DNA of 64,000 bases, taken from assembly GCF_014836775.1 (NCBI RefSeq), contig NZ_JACSQD010000001.1, positions 664,185 through 728,184 on the forward strand, written 5' to 3'. Made by a program: the position numbers and the translations under genes. Origin of the DNA: Arthrobacter gallicola (GTDB taxonomy: Bacteria; Actinomycetota; Actinomycetes; Actinomycetales; Micrococcaceae). This document shows, one piece after another, positions 17,350 to 27,015 of the stretch (position 1 is the stretch's first letter; each line of letters begins with the position of its first letter). The notes beneath the pieces are model-generated. The model saw only the letters and a program-made list of their open reading frames with translations, was not told the DNA's origin and did no database searches.

Positions 17350-18381
17350 CTACGTCGCTGCGGACGCAGCTTCCGGTGCGGAGGCTGCACGTGCCTGGTG
17401 TTCGCGGCGGTCCAGCACACGCTTGGCCTGCTTGACGATCTCCGGTTCCTTCCGGCGCAGCCACGCGTACAGCGGCGCCGCCACGAAAAGGGTGCCGAGG
17501 GTACCCAGGATGATCCCGATGAACAGAGCCAGGGACAGGTCCTTCAAGGTGCCGGCACCGAGAAGGTACGCACCGATAAAGAGGACGGAGGCGACCGGCA
17601 GAACCGCCACCACCGAGGTGTTGATGGAACGCACCAGTGTCTGGTTGACGGCCAGGTTGACCTGCTCGGCGAACGTACGCTTGGTCTGTTTGTCCAGGTT
17701 GGCGGTGTTCTCGCGGATCTTGTCGAAGACCACCACTGTGTCATACAGCGAGTAGCTCAGCACGGTGAGGAAGCCGATGATTGCCGACGGCGTTACCTCG
17801 AAGCCGCTGAGCGCGTACAGACCGGCGGTCGTTACCATCACAGCGAGCAGGCCGGTGATGGCCGCGGCAGACATTTTCCAGGTCCGGAAGTACAGGGCCA
17901 TCAGGACCGCGGCGAGGCCCACGAAGACCACCAGGCCGATCAGCGCCTGCCGGCTGACGTCGCTGCCCCAGGTAGGGCCAATGAACGTCGAGGTGACCTG
18001 GTCCTCGGAGACGCCGTAGTCCTGCGCCAGCGCGCTCTTGACTTCCAGGGTCTCGTCGTCGCTGAGTTCCTCGGTCTGGATGCGCATGGTGCCGGGGGAA
18101 ATGTTGGTAACCCGCGGATCGGAACCGGACACCACTTCGGCAACGGCTTCTTCGCCCACGGAAACCTGCGTGTTCTCCACTCCGGAGACGGTGAACTCAG
18201 ACCCGCCGCGGAAGTCGATTCCGAGGTTGAATCCGCCCTTGGCCACCGGAATCAGGATGGACATCAGGATGGCGGCGGCAGCGATCAGAAACCACAGCCG
18301 GTAGCGGCCAACGAAGTTGTAGGACCGTTTTCCGGTGTACAGCTCGTTGCCGAACGTGGCGAATCTGGGGAGCTTACTCAT
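17350..18381 (-). CDS. secF: Protein translocase subunit SecF
   Basis: A 343-residue polytopic membrane protein with SecD/SecF signatures. After the first membrane segment comes GFNLGIDFRGGSEFTV, then a periplasmic P1-like domain, then five further membrane segments with the SYSLYDTVVVFDKIRENT motif and NQTLVRSINTS. It works with SecD and YajC to drive protein export using the proton gradient. Its ATG shares one base with the secD stop (TGATG). The C-terminus is a short Ala/Glu tail. Confidence 0.96.
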   Translation of the reverse strand: MSKLPRFATFGNELYTGKRSYNFVGRYRLWFLIAAAAILMSILIPVAKGGFNLGIDFRGGSEFTVSGVENTQVSVGEEAVAEVVSGSDPRVTNISPGTMRIQTEELSDDETLEVKSALAQDYGVSEDQVTSTFIGPTWGSDVSRQALIGLVVFVGLAAVLMALYFRTWKMSAAAITGLLAVMVTTAGLYALSGFEVTPSAIIGFLTVLSYSLYDTVVVFDKIRENTANLDKQTKRTFAEQVNLAVNQTLVRSINTSVVAVLPVASVLFIGAYLLGAGTLKDLSLALFIGIILGTLGTLFVAAPLYAWLRRKEPEIVKQAKRVLDRREHQARAASAPEAASAAT

Positions 18382-20252
18382 CAGTTGCCCTCCTTCTCCG
18401 CGTCGCGGCCGTTCCCAGCCATTGAACCTTGCTTGCCGTCGGATTCGCCGCCGGTACCGGACTTTTTGCCGGCCGGCCCTGCTTTCCGCTGCGCTTCGGC
18501 TGCTGCCTGGCGCCGCTCGGCGATCGTCATGCGGCGTTCGGCTTCTTTGGCCGCGCCCTTGTTCTTTGCGGGAACCGGCTTCCAGGAACCCAGTGGACCG
18601 GTGCCCTGCCCGCCGTCAGCCTGCGTGTTGCCGCCGGCCACGCCGGCTCCTGCACCTGCCATGGCGGGTTCGCGCAGGCGCCCGGCCCCGCGGTACACCG
18701 GCACTGCGCCCAGGCGGGTGGCATCAAGCCCGGACCATTTGTGGCCCTGGCCGAAGAACCTGGTCTTGGCCAGCAGCACCATCACGGGGTGCGTAAACAT
18801 AAACACCACGATCAGGTCGGCAATGGCTGTCAGACCGAGCGTAAAGGCGAAGCCGCGGACGTTGCCAACAGCAACGAAGTACAGCACGACGGCGGCAAGC
18901 AGGTTTACTGCCTTGGACGCCAGGACGGTGCGCTTGGCCCGCTTCCAGCCAGTGTCGACGGCGGAGACCAGTCCCCTGCCGTCGCGCAGTTCATCGCGGA
19001 TTCGTTCGAAGTAGACAATGAACGAGTCCGCCGTGAGACCAATGGCCACGATCAGGCCAGCCACACCGGCGAGGGAGAGCCGGTAGTTGTGGGACCACCC
19101 GAGGATCGCGATCGCCAGGTAGGTCAGCACGCCGGCAACCACCAGCGACGCGATGGTGACGAAGCCCAGTGCCCGGTACTGGAACAGGGAGTAGACAGCC
19201 ACCAGGATCAGGCCGATAACACCGGCGATCAGGCCCATGCGCAGCTGATCTGCGCCTAGGGTGGCAGAGACCTGCTGCTCGCTCTGGATCTCGAAGCTGA
19301 TCGGCAGCGCGCCGTATTTGAGCTGTTCAGAGAGGGCCTTGGCACTCTCCTGGGTGTAGCTGCCGGTGATCTGGGCGTTGCCGTCGGTGATCGGCACGTT
19401 CATGGACGGCGCGGAAATGATCTGCCCGTCCAGGACGATCGCGAACTGGTTCTGCGAAGTGCCCTGCCCGAAAGCAACCAGGCGTTCGGATACTTCGCGG
19501 AACTTCTCGGTGCCTTCGCCATTGAAGTCGAGGTTCACGGCCCACTGGTTCAGTGACTGGCCCTGGCCGGTCTGGGACAGGCCGAAGCTGGCGTCCTCGA
19601 GCAGGGCGCCGGGCACCTCTACGGGACCGAGAATGTACTTGCCGGCCGTTTCCGGTTCACAGGCGACCATGGGCTGATCCGCCGGGGCCGGTTCGATCGA
19701 TGCCTCAAGCGTGGCCGGGTCAAGGCAGTTCGTGGTTTCGAACTCCTTGTAGAGCTCCGGAGTGACCCAGTTAAAGTCCGATCCGTTCTCCGGCTCGGCT
19801 GTGGGCTGCGGCAGCTGGTCATCCGGCGTCGGTGTCTCTGCGGCCGGCGCCTGGCCTGCACCGCCGAGGATGACGGCCCGGAATTCCATGGCCGCTGAGG
19901 CCTGGATCAGCGCCCGGGTTTCAGCGGATGGTGTACCGGGCAGCGAGACCACAACGTTGCGGCCGGACTGCGTCGTGATTTCCGCTTCGGAAACACCGCT
20001 GCCGTCCACCCGCTGGCGGATAATCTCCACCGCCTGGTCGAGCTGTTCCTGGCTGATTTCGGAGCTGCCGCCCTGAACCTTCGGCGACAGGATCATCTGG
20101 GTGCCGCCCTCAAGGTCGAGGGCCAGTTTGGGAGCCCAGCTGGCGTTGCTCATCATGGAGCCGCCGCCAAGCAGGAGGGCCAGGGCAGCGAAAATGACGC
20201 CCAGCCAAATGAGCGTCTTTTTCGCGGCGGGGCCGGAGCCGGTTCGAGGCAT
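18381..20252 (-). CDS. secD: Protein translocase subunit SecD
   Basis: A 623-residue protein. One N-terminal membrane segment is followed by LALDLEGGTQMIL, a periplasmic domain with IRQRVDGSGVSEAEI and an Ala/Pro/Glu-rich inserted stretch around residues 150-180, then a membrane bundle of five segments with AGLIVAIGLTADSFIVYFER. A basic, Ala/Gly-rich cytoplasmic tail of about 120 residues after the last segment is longer than in most SecD proteins. It is translationally coupled to secF; a hairpin separates it from yajC. Confidence 0.96.
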   Translation of the reverse strand: MPRTGSGPAAKKTLIWLGVIFAALALLLGGGSMMSNASWAPKLALDLEGGTQMILSPKVQGGSSEISQEQLDQAVEIIRQRVDGSGVSEAEITTQSGRNVVVSLPGTPSAETRALIQASAAMEFRAVILGGAGQAPAAETPTPDDQLPQPTAEPENGSDFNWVTPELYKEFETTNCLDPATLEASIEPAPADQPMVACEPETAGKYILGPVEVPGALLEDASFGLSQTGQGQSLNQWAVNLDFNGEGTEKFREVSERLVAFGQGTSQNQFAIVLDGQIISAPSMNVPITDGNAQITGSYTQESAKALSEQLKYGALPISFEIQSEQQVSATLGADQLRMGLIAGVIGLILVAVYSLFQYRALGFVTIASLVVAGVLTYLAIAILGWSHNYRLSLAGVAGLIVAIGLTADSFIVYFERIRDELRDGRGLVSAVDTGWKRAKRTVLASKAVNLLAAVVLYFVAVGNVRGFAFTLGLTAIADLIVVFMFTHPVMVLLAKTRFFGQGHKWSGLDATRLGAVPVYRGAGRLREPAMAGAGAGVAGGNTQADGGQGTGPLGSWKPVPAKNKGAAKEAERRMTIAERRQAAAEAQRKAGPAGKKSGTGGESDGKQGSMAGNGRDAEKEGN

Positions 20253-20298
20253 AGAGGTTTTCCTTTAGGCGTAATCGCCGGAGACAAAGTGATCCGGC

Positions 20299-20325
20299 GG
20301 GCCTGCGGACTGACCCCGCAGGCCC
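20299..20325 (-). terminator. Intra-operon hairpin between yajC and secD
   Basis: A perfect 10-bp stem (20299-20308 with 20316-20325, 7-nt loop) lies in the 82-bp gap between the yajC stop and the secD start. With only a weak T-run after it, it may attenuate or process the operon mRNA rather than end it. Confidence 0.5.
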
Positions 20326-20334
20326 TCGGAGAGT

Positions 20335-20817
20335 CTAGTTGTCTTTCTTGTTCTCTCGGTCCAGGCGCCGAAGCGTTTCTTCAGGCGTCTCGTCCCGCAC
20401 AGCTGCTTCGGCTGCTTCCGTGCGCTCGGCGCGCGGAGTCTCATCAGTGAGTGAGGAAGCGTCGTCCGGAACAACCGCTTCCGTTGTTTCCTCTTCGACG
20501 GGCGTGGTGGTTACAACCTTGGTCAGCGCCTGCAGGTGGATGGTGGCCGTGTTGCCCGGAGACAGTTCAAGGACAGCCTTGTTCTCTTCCTGGTCAACGG
20601 ACACGATGGTGCCGAACAATCCGAACTGGGTCATGACCTCGGTGCCCGGGACCATCTGGGTGCGCTGCTCCTGGACGGTCTTCTGGGTCTTCTTCTGCTT
20701 GCGGAACATCATGAAGATGAACAGTGCCAGCAGGATCGGCAGCAGGAGGTTCGAGAGGGCGAATCCGCCTCCGGTGCCGTTATCAGTGGTCGTCTGGGCC
20801 AAGACATTCAAGAACAC
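20335..20817 (-). CDS. yajC: Preprotein translocase subunit YajC
   Basis: A 160-residue protein with a GTG start and a weak ribosome site. One membrane segment (about residues 22-42, LSNLLLPILLALFIFMMFR) is followed by a basic turn and the conserved MVPGTEVMTQFGLFGTIVSV beta domain. The C-terminal 50 residues are acidic, Thr/Glu-rich and probably disordered. It is the first gene of the yajC-secD-secF export operon. Confidence 0.93.
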   Translation of the reverse strand: MFLNVLAQTTTDNGTGGGFALSNLLLPILLALFIFMMFRKQKKTQKTVQEQRTQMVPGTEVMTQFGLFGTIVSVDQEENKAVLELSPGNTATIHLQALTKVVTTTPVEEETTEAVVPDDASSLTDETPRAERTEAAEAAVRDETPEETLRRLDRENKKDN

Positions 20818-20883
20818 GAAGGGTTCCGTTTCTGTTGCGGTTGCTGGTTATCGGGTGCAGTAGCTGTTCACTCAGGCACCGGG

Positions 20884-20913
20884 TCTGACGCGCCGGCATG
20901 CGTAAGCGTCAGA
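20884..20913 (-). terminator. Hairpin downstream of ruvB / upstream of yajC
   Basis: TCTGACGC (20884-20891) pairs perfectly with GCGTCAGA (20906-20913) in the 171-bp gap after ruvB. No U-tract follows; the role as terminator is inferred from position. Confidence 0.4.
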
Positions 20914-20988
20914 TCAGTCTAAGGGGAAAACGAATCCGCGGCCCTTTAAGTTTCAATGTGCAGTGTAAGTCACGTGCGGTGTCCGGCG

Positions 20989-22062
20989 TCACTCGTCCGG
21001 GTGGGGTTTCCGGACTCCCGACCCGGAGTACATCGCGTCGGGGATGGCCTGCGCAGCGGACTCCGGCATGTCGAGTCCCAGGTGTTCCCAGGCAGCGCGG
21101 GTCGCGATCCGTCCGCGGGGTGTGCGGCCCAGCAGGCCTTCGCGGACCAGATAGGGTTCGGCGACAGTTTCCACTGTTTCAGGTTCTTCGCCGACGGCGA
21201 TCGCCAGCGTGGACAGCCCAACCGGTCCGCCATTGAACTTGGTCACCAGGGCATGCAGCACAGCCCGGTCCAGCCGGTCCAGCCCGCGTTCGTCCACCTC
21301 ATACATGTCCAGTGCCGCTCCGGCCGTGCGCGCGTCGATCTGGTCAACGCCGTGGACCAGTGCCCAGTCGCGGACGCGGCGGAGCAGGCGGTTGGCGATG
21401 CGGGGTGTACCGCGGGACCGCCCGGCAACTTCGGAGAAGCCGGCCGAGTTGACCTTCATGTCCATCAGCATGGCCGAGCGGCGCAGGACCAGTTCCAGTT
21501 CCGCAGTGGAGTAGAACTCCAGGTGCCCGGTGAAGCCGAACCTGTCCCGCAGCGGCCCGGGCAGAAGCCCGGCGCGGGTGGTGGCACCAACCAGGGTGAA
21601 GGGCGGGAGATCCAGCGGGATAGCTGTGGCTCCGGCGCCCTTTCCCACGACAATGTCTACGCGGAAATCCTCCATCGCCATGTAGAGCATTTCCTCGGCG
21701 GGACGCGACATGCGGTGGATTTCGTCGAGGAACAGCACCTCTCCTTCCGTGAGGGAGGAGAGAATTGCGGCCAGGTCACCGGCGTGCTGAATCGCCGGAC
21801 CCGAACTGATCCGCAGCGGTGCGTTCATTTCCGCGGCGATGATCATGGAAAGAGTGGTTTTACCCAGGCCCGGCGGCCCGGAGAGCAGCACATGGTCCGC
21901 GCTGCGGCCGCGCAGCCGTGAGGCTTCCAGGACGAGGGAGAGCTGTTCACGGACACGCTTCTGACCCACGAAGTCATCGAGGTTTTTCGGGCGCAGAGCG
22001 GCTTCGATCGCCTTGTCGTCCGGATCCGGGGCGGCTGCTGTCAGCGGTTCGGCAGCGGCCAC
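20989..22062 (-). CDS. ruvB: Holliday junction branch migration helicase RuvB
   Basis: A 357-residue AAA+ ATPase with a GTG start one base after the ruvA stop. It has [13 protein letters not shown], Walker [10 protein letters not shown], Walker B LFLDEIHR, the sensor segment [19 protein letters not shown], and a C-terminal winged-helix domain with [19 protein letters not shown]. It drives branch migration with RuvA. The operon runs pdxT-yebC-ruvC-ruvA-ruvB. Confidence 0.97.
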   Translation of the reverse strand: MAAAEPLTAAAPDPDDKAIEAALRPKNLDDFVGQKRVREQLSLVLEASRLRGRSADHVLLSGPPGLGKTTLSMIIAAEMNAPLRISSGPAIQHAGDLAAILSSLTEGEVLFLDEIHRMSRPAEEMLYMAMEDFRVDIVVGKGAGATAIPLDLPPFTLVGATTRAGLLPGPLRDRFGFTGHLEFYSTAELELVLRRSAMLMDMKVNSAGFSEVAGRSRGTPRIANRLLRRVRDWALVHGVDQIDARTAGAALDMYEVDERGLDRLDRAVLHALVTKFNGGPVGLSTLAIAVGEEPETVETVAEPYLVREGLLGRTPRGRIATRAAWEHLGLDMPESAAQAIPDAMYSGSGVRKPHPDE

Positions 22063-22063
22063 G

Positions 22064-22696
22064 TTATCCAGCCTGCTTCTGCGGTGCGCGGGAGCGTGAA
22101 CCGTCCTGGCCCAGGCGGCGCAGCGTCAGGCGCAGGATTTCTGCGACGTTCCCGCCCTTCGCCGCGTCCGGATGTTCGGCGGCGGTGGCTTCAATGGCGG
22201 CCGTGGCGTCCTTTTCGGACCAGCCGAGTCCGGTCATGGCGGCCAGCACCTGTTCAGTCCAGGCCGGGGCCGCCACCGGTGCTTCTTCGGTGCCGAGCGG
22301 AACGAGTTTGTCTGCCAGTTCCAGCACAATGCGGCGCGCACCCTTCGGCCCAATTCCGGAGACCTTGCTGAACGCCTTGTCATCCCCGCTGGACGCTGCG
22401 ATGCGAATCGCTTCCGGGCTGTGCACGGCCAGTACGGCGAGGGCCAGGCGGGGACCAACGCCGCTGACACTGAGCAGCGTCTCAAAGACCTCCCGCTCCC
22501 CCGGTTCTGCGAACCCGAACAGGGTCATGGAATCCTCCCGCACGATCAGCGCGGTGTGCACCTGCGCCTCCGTGCCGGTGCGCAGCGCGGCGAGAGTCTG
22601 CGGCGTCGCCTGGATGAGCATGCCGACGCCGTTGACGTCAAGAACGGCAGAGGAGGTGCCGATGTGCGTTACGACGCCGCGAAGGGACGCGATCAT
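22064..22696 (-). CDS. ruvA: Holliday junction branch migration protein RuvA
   Basis: A 210-residue protein starting at MIASLRGVV (22696), the standard RuvA start; a longer open frame upstream lacks similarity. It has an OB-fold N-terminus, helix-hairpin-helix pairs ([18 protein letters not shown] and [19 protein letters not shown]), and a C-terminal helical domain after an Ala-rich linker. A 102-bp gap after ruvC holds a degenerate LexA-like site. Confidence 0.95.
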   Translation of the reverse strand: MIASLRGVVTHIGTSSAVLDVNGVGMLIQATPQTLAALRTGTEAQVHTALIVREDSMTLFGFAEPGEREVFETLLSVSGVGPRLALAVLAVHSPEAIRIAASSGDDKAFSKVSGIGPKGARRIVLELADKLVPLGTEEAPVAAPAWTEQVLAAMTGLGWSEKDATAAIEATAAEHPDAAKGGNVAEILRLTLRRLGQDGSRSRAPQKQAG

Positions 22697-22747
22697 GTGG
22701 GAACTCCGAGCAATAATCCGGGAACGGAAAAACATCCGTGAACTGAA

Positions 22748-22763
22748 TAGAACATATCTACGA
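22748..22763. promoter_or_regulatory. Degenerate LexA-like box upstream of ruvAB
   Basis: The 16-mer matches the actinobacterial SOS consensus TCGAAC-N4-GTTCGA at 9 of 12 fixed positions and has the same ATAT spacer as the strong site at 39476-39497. It lies about 52 bp upstream of the ruvA ATG. Confidence 0.3.
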
Positions 22764-22798
22764 ACAGCCTACTGGTCCGGTCCGGGTTTCCCGGCACT

Positions 22799-23407
22799 TC
22801 AGCGGCGGGCGCGTTTCGCTTTAGCCTCTGCCTCGGCCCACAGCCGCTGCGCCGCCGTCAGGCCGCCCTGCACCGGGCCGCCCCCGGCTGATGCGGAACC
22901 GGCGGACGAAACGTGACCGGGGCCAAGCGCCCCGCGGCGCCACGCATGGGTGATGGCCAGAGCCAGTGCGTCTGCCGCGTCAGCCGGGCGCGGCATTTCG
23001 TCAAGGCGCAGGATTTTGGTGACCATGCGGCCCACGGCTTCCTTGTTGGCCGAGCCGGAACCGGTCACCGCGGCTTTCACTTCGGTGGGGGTATGAAGGG
23101 CCACCGGAATGCCGCGGCGGGCGGCAGCGGCAATGACGACGCCGGAGGCCTGGGCGGTGCCCATCACGGTACTGACGTTGAGCTGGCTGAACACCCGTTC
23201 CACCGCTAGAACATCAGGGGTATGGGTGTCCAGCCACAGTTCAATCGCCTCGGAAATCGCCAGCAGGCGGGCATCCAGTGCGGTGCCCGCTACCGTACCG
23301 GCGACCCCGACGGCCACCAGGGTGGCCCGCCGGTTACCCTCCACGTCCACCACGCCCAGCCCGCAGCGGGTAAGGCCCGGGTCCACCCCCAGGACCCGGA
23401 TCGGCAC
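22799..23407 (-). CDS. ruvC: Crossover junction endodeoxyribonuclease RuvC
   Basis: A 202-residue resolvase with a GTG start ([16 protein letters not shown]). The RNase H-fold catalytic acids are visible: Asp in GVDPG, Glu in LAVERVFSQ, and the aspartates in [14 protein letters not shown]. It cuts Holliday junctions positioned by RuvAB. The C-terminus extends about 40 residues past the core as a Gly/Ala-rich then basic tail. It starts 10 bp after the yebC stop. Confidence 0.96.
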   Translation of the reverse strand: MPIRVLGVDPGLTRCGLGVVDVEGNRRATLVAVGVAGTVAGTALDARLLAISEAIELWLDTHTPDVLAVERVFSQLNVSTVMGTAQASGVVIAAAARRGIPVALHTPTEVKAAVTGSGSANKEAVGRMVTKILRLDEMPRPADAADALALAITHAWRRGALGPGHVSSAGSASAGGGPVQGGLTAAQRLWAEAEAKAKRARR

Positions 23408-23417
23408 GGCGGGGTAC

Positions 23418-24173
23418 TCAGTCTTCTTCGAGCTGCGCGAGGACGTCCGCGGAGATGTCGGCGTTGGAGTAGACGTTCTGGACGTCGTCCAGGTCCTCCA
23501 CCGCGTCGACCAGCTTCATGAACTTCCGCGCGTTGTCTGCATCCAGCTCCACATGCATGGAAGGCAGGAACTCGGCCTCGTCCGTCTCGTATTCGATTCC
23601 GGCTTCTTCCAGGGCGGCGACGACGGCCCGCAGGTCCGCGGCTTCGGAGATGATCTCGAAGTTGTCCCCGGCTTCCTTGACCTCGTCAGCACCGGCGTCG
23701 AGCACTGCCATCAGCAGGTCGTCCTCGGTGAGGTCCTTCTTCGGCAGCGTGACAACACCCTTGCGGGTGAACATGTACGCCACCGACCCCGGATCGCCCA
23801 TGTTGCCGCCGTTGCGGGTCACGGCCAGCCGGACCTCCGAGGCGGCACGGTTCTTGTTGTCCGTAAGGCACTCGATCAGCAGGGCTGTGCCCTGGGGGCC
23901 ATAGCCTTCGTACATGATCGTCTGGTAGTCGACAGCCTCGCCCAGGAGCCCGGCGCCGCGCTTGACGGCCCGGTTGATGTTGTCGATGGGAACAGAGGTC
24001 TTTTTGGCCTTCTGGACGGCCAGTTCCAGGCCGGGGTTGCCGGCCATGTCGGCGCCGCCTGCGCGGGCCGCAACTTCGATGTTCTTGATCAGCTTGGCAA
24101 AGGACTTGGCACGCTTGGCATCAATGACGGCCTTTTTGTGCTTGGTGGTTGCCCATTTCGAGTGGCCCGACAT
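23418..24173 (-). CDS. yebC: YebC/TACO1-family transcription/translation regulator
   Basis: A 251-residue protein with the highly conserved start [20 protein letters not shown] and the [19 protein letters not shown] segment, followed by an acidic C-terminal domain. The family includes DNA-binding regulators and, for some members, factors that relieve ribosome stalling. It lies between pdxT and ruvC as in many actinobacteria, three bases after the pdxT stop. Confidence 0.95.
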   Translation of the reverse strand: MSGHSKWATTKHKKAVIDAKRAKSFAKLIKNIEVAARAGGADMAGNPGLELAVQKAKKTSVPIDNINRAVKRGAGLLGEAVDYQTIMYEGYGPQGTALLIECLTDNKNRAASEVRLAVTRNGGNMGDPGSVAYMFTRKGVVTLPKKDLTEDDLLMAVLDAGADEVKEAGDNFEIISEAADLRAVVAALEEAGIEYETDEAEFLPSMHVELDADNARKFMKLVDAVEDLDDVQNVYSNADISADVLAQLEED

Positions 24174-24176
24174 GCT

Positions 24177-24929
24177 TTACGCGTCTCCTCTGATCATTTG
24201 AATAAATAGTTCGTGGATGCGGCTCTCCCCCGTGACCTCCGGATGGAACGAGGTGGCCAGCAGCTTTCCCGAACGCACTGCCACAATTCTAGCGACTGAA
24301 TCCTTTTCCGCCTGCGGTGCGGACCCGGCGGGGCTAACCTGGGCCAGCACCTGCACGCTGGAGCCTACCTTTTCCACCCACGGTGCGCGGATAAAAACGG
24401 CGTGCACAGCGGCTGCCGGCTGTCCGGGATCCTGTGAGGGCAGCGTCTGGAGCCCGTCAAAGACGAGTTCGGTTTCGAAGGACTCCCGCTGGCGGCCAAA
24501 GGCGTTGCGCCGCACCACGATGTCCAGTCCGCCCAGGGTCTGCTGGGGCTCCCCGGCGGCGTCCAGCGCGGGGTCAGTGATCCGGTCTGCCAGGAGGATG
24601 AGGCCTGCGCAGGAACCGTACACCGGGAAACCGGCGGCTATTTTCGCTTTCAGCGGCTCCGCTATCTGGTACAGCCGCATCAGCTTGTCGATGGTGGTGG
24701 ATTCTCCGCCCGGCAGGACCAGGCCGTCCACGGCATCCAGTTCGGCAGGCCGCCGGACCAGCATGGTCCGGGCTCCGGCCGCTTCCAGCGCCCGGATGTG
24801 TTCGCGCACCCCGCCCTGCAAAGCGAGCACCCCGACCAGCGGAGCGGCGGACCCTTCGGAACCAGGACCGGCGGCGCGGCGCCCGGTGAATCCCGATTCA
24901 TGTGGTTCCGGGGCAGTGATTTCCGTCAT
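24177..24929 (-). CDS. pdxT: Pyridoxal 5'-phosphate synthase glutaminase subunit PdxT
   Basis: A 250-residue class I glutamine amidotransferase. It has a 30-residue N-terminal extension before VGVLALQGGVREH, then GLVLPGGESTTI, nucleophile Cys107 in YGSCAG, and the His-Glu of the triad in SFHPEVTG. It makes ammonia for PdxS in vitamin B6 synthesis. The partner pdxS is 6.3 kb away (31250-32167) rather than adjacent, so the two are not in one operon here. Confidence 0.95.
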   Translation of the reverse strand: MTEITAPEPHESGFTGRRAAGPGSEGSAAPLVGVLALQGGVREHIRALEAAGARTMLVRRPAELDAVDGLVLPGGESTTIDKLMRLYQIAEPLKAKIAAGFPVYGSCAGLILLADRITDPALDAAGEPQQTLGGLDIVVRRNAFGRQRESFETELVFDGLQTLPSQDPGQPAAAVHAVFIRAPWVEKVGSSVQVLAQVSPAGSAPQAEKDSVARIVAVRSGKLLATSFHPEVTGESRIHELFIQMIRGDA

Positions 24930-24981
24930 TGGACCATTCTAGGTTGCCCGGGGGTGCACGGGATGGAACGGGGCCGTGGGA

Positions 24982-24987
24982 TATATT
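24982..24987 (+). promoter_or_regulatory. -10 promoter candidate TATATT, leaderless for murT
   Basis: TATATT ends eight bases before the murT ATG and there is no Shine-Dalgarno sequence between them, predicting a leaderless or nearly leaderless mRNA. No good -35 was found. Confidence 0.45.
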
Positions 24988-24995
24988 CGGTATCC

Positions 24996-26264
24996 ATGAG
25001 TTCTTTCTCCATCCTGGTAGGCAAGCTGGTCCGTGCCGCCTCCCGGCTGCGCGGCGGCGGGTCTGCCCTTCCCGGCCTGGTGGTGGAGAAAATCGACCCC
25101 GATTTCATCCGCCGCACCCTCTCCACCCTGCCCCTCGGCGTCGCCGTTGTTTCCGGCACGAACGGCAAAACCACCACTACCAAGATGGTGGTGGAACTCC
25201 TGGAGGGCCAGGGGCTGAAGGTTTTCACCAACCGCACCGGCAGCAATTTCACCCGCGGTGTGGCAGCAGCCCTGATCGGTGAAGTGAATCTGCGCGGCCG
25301 GCTCGATGCCGATATCGCCGTGCTGGAGCTCGATGAGGCCCATGCGGTGCACTTCGTGAAGCTGATCCAGCCGCGCTACGCGCTGCTCCTGAACGTTCTG
25401 CGGGACCAGCTGGACCGCTTCGGTGAGATCGACAAGACCACGCGGCTGCTGGAGCAGATTGCCCTGGCTACCACTGACACGGTGGTCCTGAACCGCGAGG
25501 ACCCGCGGGTGGCCTCCATCGCGGAATCGCTGTCGGGTCCTAAGACCACCTACTTTGGCTTGGACGTGTCCCTGCGCAGCACCTTCCCCAACGACGACGA
25601 GATGCGCGGCTCGCGCTCCGAAGCCCTCGCGGCTGCCCAGCCTGCCGACGTCGTGCTGGAGCGTGTTGCCGAAGACGAGGCGGATTTCCGCGTTGACGAC
25701 GAAGTCACCACCGCCTCGCTCAAACTCCGCGGCGTCTACAACATCTTTAATGCGGCTGCGGCCCTGACGTTTGCCCGGCAGATCCTTGGTGCCAAGGCGG
25801 ACCGGGGGGCACTGTTTGAGTCCCTGGCCAATGTGCAGCCGGCCTTTGGCCGCGGGGAATCACTGACCGTCAACGGTGCTCCGCTGGAACTGGTGCTGGT
25901 GAAGAATCCCTCCGGTTTCCGGCTTGGCCTGAAGTCCTTCGCAGCGCACGGCTACGCCACCATGATCGCGGTCAATGACAACTACGCTGACGGCCGGGAC
26001 ATGTCCTGGCTCTGGGACGTGGACTTTGAGACGCTCTCCGGCGGCGTGGACATGGTCAGCGGTGTCCGTGCCTATGACATGGCACTGCGGCTGAAATACG
26101 ACGACGTTCCGGTCCGGGAAGTCGATCCGGATCTCCCTGCTGCCCTGGCGAAGTTCATTGCCGCGGCGGGGACCGCGCCGATGCGCATTTTCTGCACCTA
26201 CACAGCCATGCTTACCGTCCGGCGGGAGCTCGCCAAGATCACGAAGGTGGAGGTGGTCTCTTGA
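24996..26264 (+). CDS. murT: Lipid II isoglutaminyl synthase, Mur ligase subunit MurT
   Basis: A 422-residue Mur ligase-like protein beginning MSSFSILVGKLVR. The ATP-binding loop GTNGKTT is at 54-60, followed by VLELDEAHAVHF, LLLNVLRDQLDRFGEIDKT and a DUF1727 C-terminal domain (SGFRLGLKSFAAHGYATMI, NDNYADGRDMSWLWDVDFE). With GatD it amidates the alpha-carboxyl of D-Glu in lipid II. The four-cysteine zinc ribbon known in staphylococcal and streptococcal MurT is missing; the only cysteine is near the C-terminus. It overlaps gatD by four bases (TTGA). Confidence 0.93.
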   Translation: MSSFSILVGKLVRAASRLRGGGSALPGLVVEKIDPDFIRRTLSTLPLGVAVVSGTNGKTTTTKMVVELLEGQGLKVFTNRTGSNFTRGVAAALIGEVNLRGRLDADIAVLELDEAHAVHFVKLIQPRYALLLNVLRDQLDRFGEIDKTTRLLEQIALATTDTVVLNREDPRVASIAESLSGPKTTYFGLDVSLRSTFPNDDEMRGSRSEALAAAQPADVVLERVAEDEADFRVDDEVTTASLKLRGVYNIFNAAAALTFARQILGAKADRGALFESLANVQPAFGRGESLTVNGAPLELVLVKNPSGFRLGLKSFAAHGYATMIAVNDNYADGRDMSWLWDVDFETLSGGVDMVSGVRAYDMALRLKYDDVPVREVDPDLPAALAKFIAAAGTAPMRIFCTYTAMLTVRRELAKITKVEVVS

Positions 26265-27001
26265 GCCGCGACATCCACGTCCTGCAGCTGTACCCGCGGG
26301 ACATGAACATTTACGGGGACTGGGGCAACGTCCTGGTCCTGAAGCAGCGCCTGAAGTGGCAGGGCTACAACCCGGTTGTCACCGAATACAACCCGGGTGA
26401 TGAGTTCCCTTCCGATGTGGACCTGATCGTCGGCGGCGGCGGCCAGGACAGCGGCCAGGTGGTCATCCAGCAGGATCTGCAGGCTCTGGCTCCCACCCTG
26501 CGGGCGCTGGCTGATGATGACCTGCCGATGCTGGCGATCTGCGGTCTCTACCAGCTCTTTGGCCGGTTCTTCAAGACGCACGACGGCGTTCTCATCCCCG
26601 GCATCGGCGTCCTGGACATTGAGACCCACGGCGGTCCGGACCGGCTGATCGGCAACGTGCTTTCAGTGAGCAGTGAGTTCGGTGAGATCCACGGCTATGA
26701 GAACCACAGCGGCCAGACCTTCCTGGGGCCTGATGCCCAGCCCCTGGCGCACGTGCGCAAGGGCGAAGGAAACAACTCCAAGGATGACACCGAGGGCGCC
26801 CGCTACCGGAACGTAGTGGCCAGCTATCTGCACGGGTCCCTGCTGCCGAAGAACCCGGCAATCGCCGACTTCCTCATCGAAAAGGCCGTCACCCGCCGCT
26901 ACGGCTCCTTGGACCCGGACCCCCTTCCGGATGCCGACCTTGCCGGTCTGGCCCGGCTTTCCGAGCTGGCCCGGAAGCACGCGTCCGACCGTCCACGGTA
27001 A
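26261..27001 (+). CDS. gatD: Lipid II isoglutaminyl synthase, glutaminase subunit GatD
   Basis: A 246-residue class I glutamine amidotransferase with a TTG start overlapping the murT stop. The nucleophile is Cys94 in AICGLYQLFG, and the catalytic His191 is in SYLHGSLLPKNP; both positions agree closely with characterised GatD. The YPRDMNIYGDWGNV start is typical. It supplies ammonia to MurT for peptidoglycan amidation. It converges on the CapA gene with 14 bp between stop codons. Confidence 0.94.
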   Translation: MSRDIHVLQLYPRDMNIYGDWGNVLVLKQRLKWQGYNPVVTEYNPGDEFPSDVDLIVGGGGQDSGQVVIQQDLQALAPTLRALADDDLPMLAICGLYQLFGRFFKTHDGVLIPGIGVLDIETHGGPDRLIGNVLSVSSEFGEIHGYENHSGQTFLGPDAQPLAHVRKGEGNNSKDDTEGARYRNVVASYLHGSLLPKNPAIADFLIEKAVTRRYGSLDPDPLPDADLAGLARLSELARKHASDRPR

Positions 27002-27015
27002 TCTCCGGTAGAGAC

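Noticed and set aside
17260-19014. A 584-codon plus-strand open frame opposite secF/secD
   Set aside because: Antisense to certain genes with no recognisable domain.
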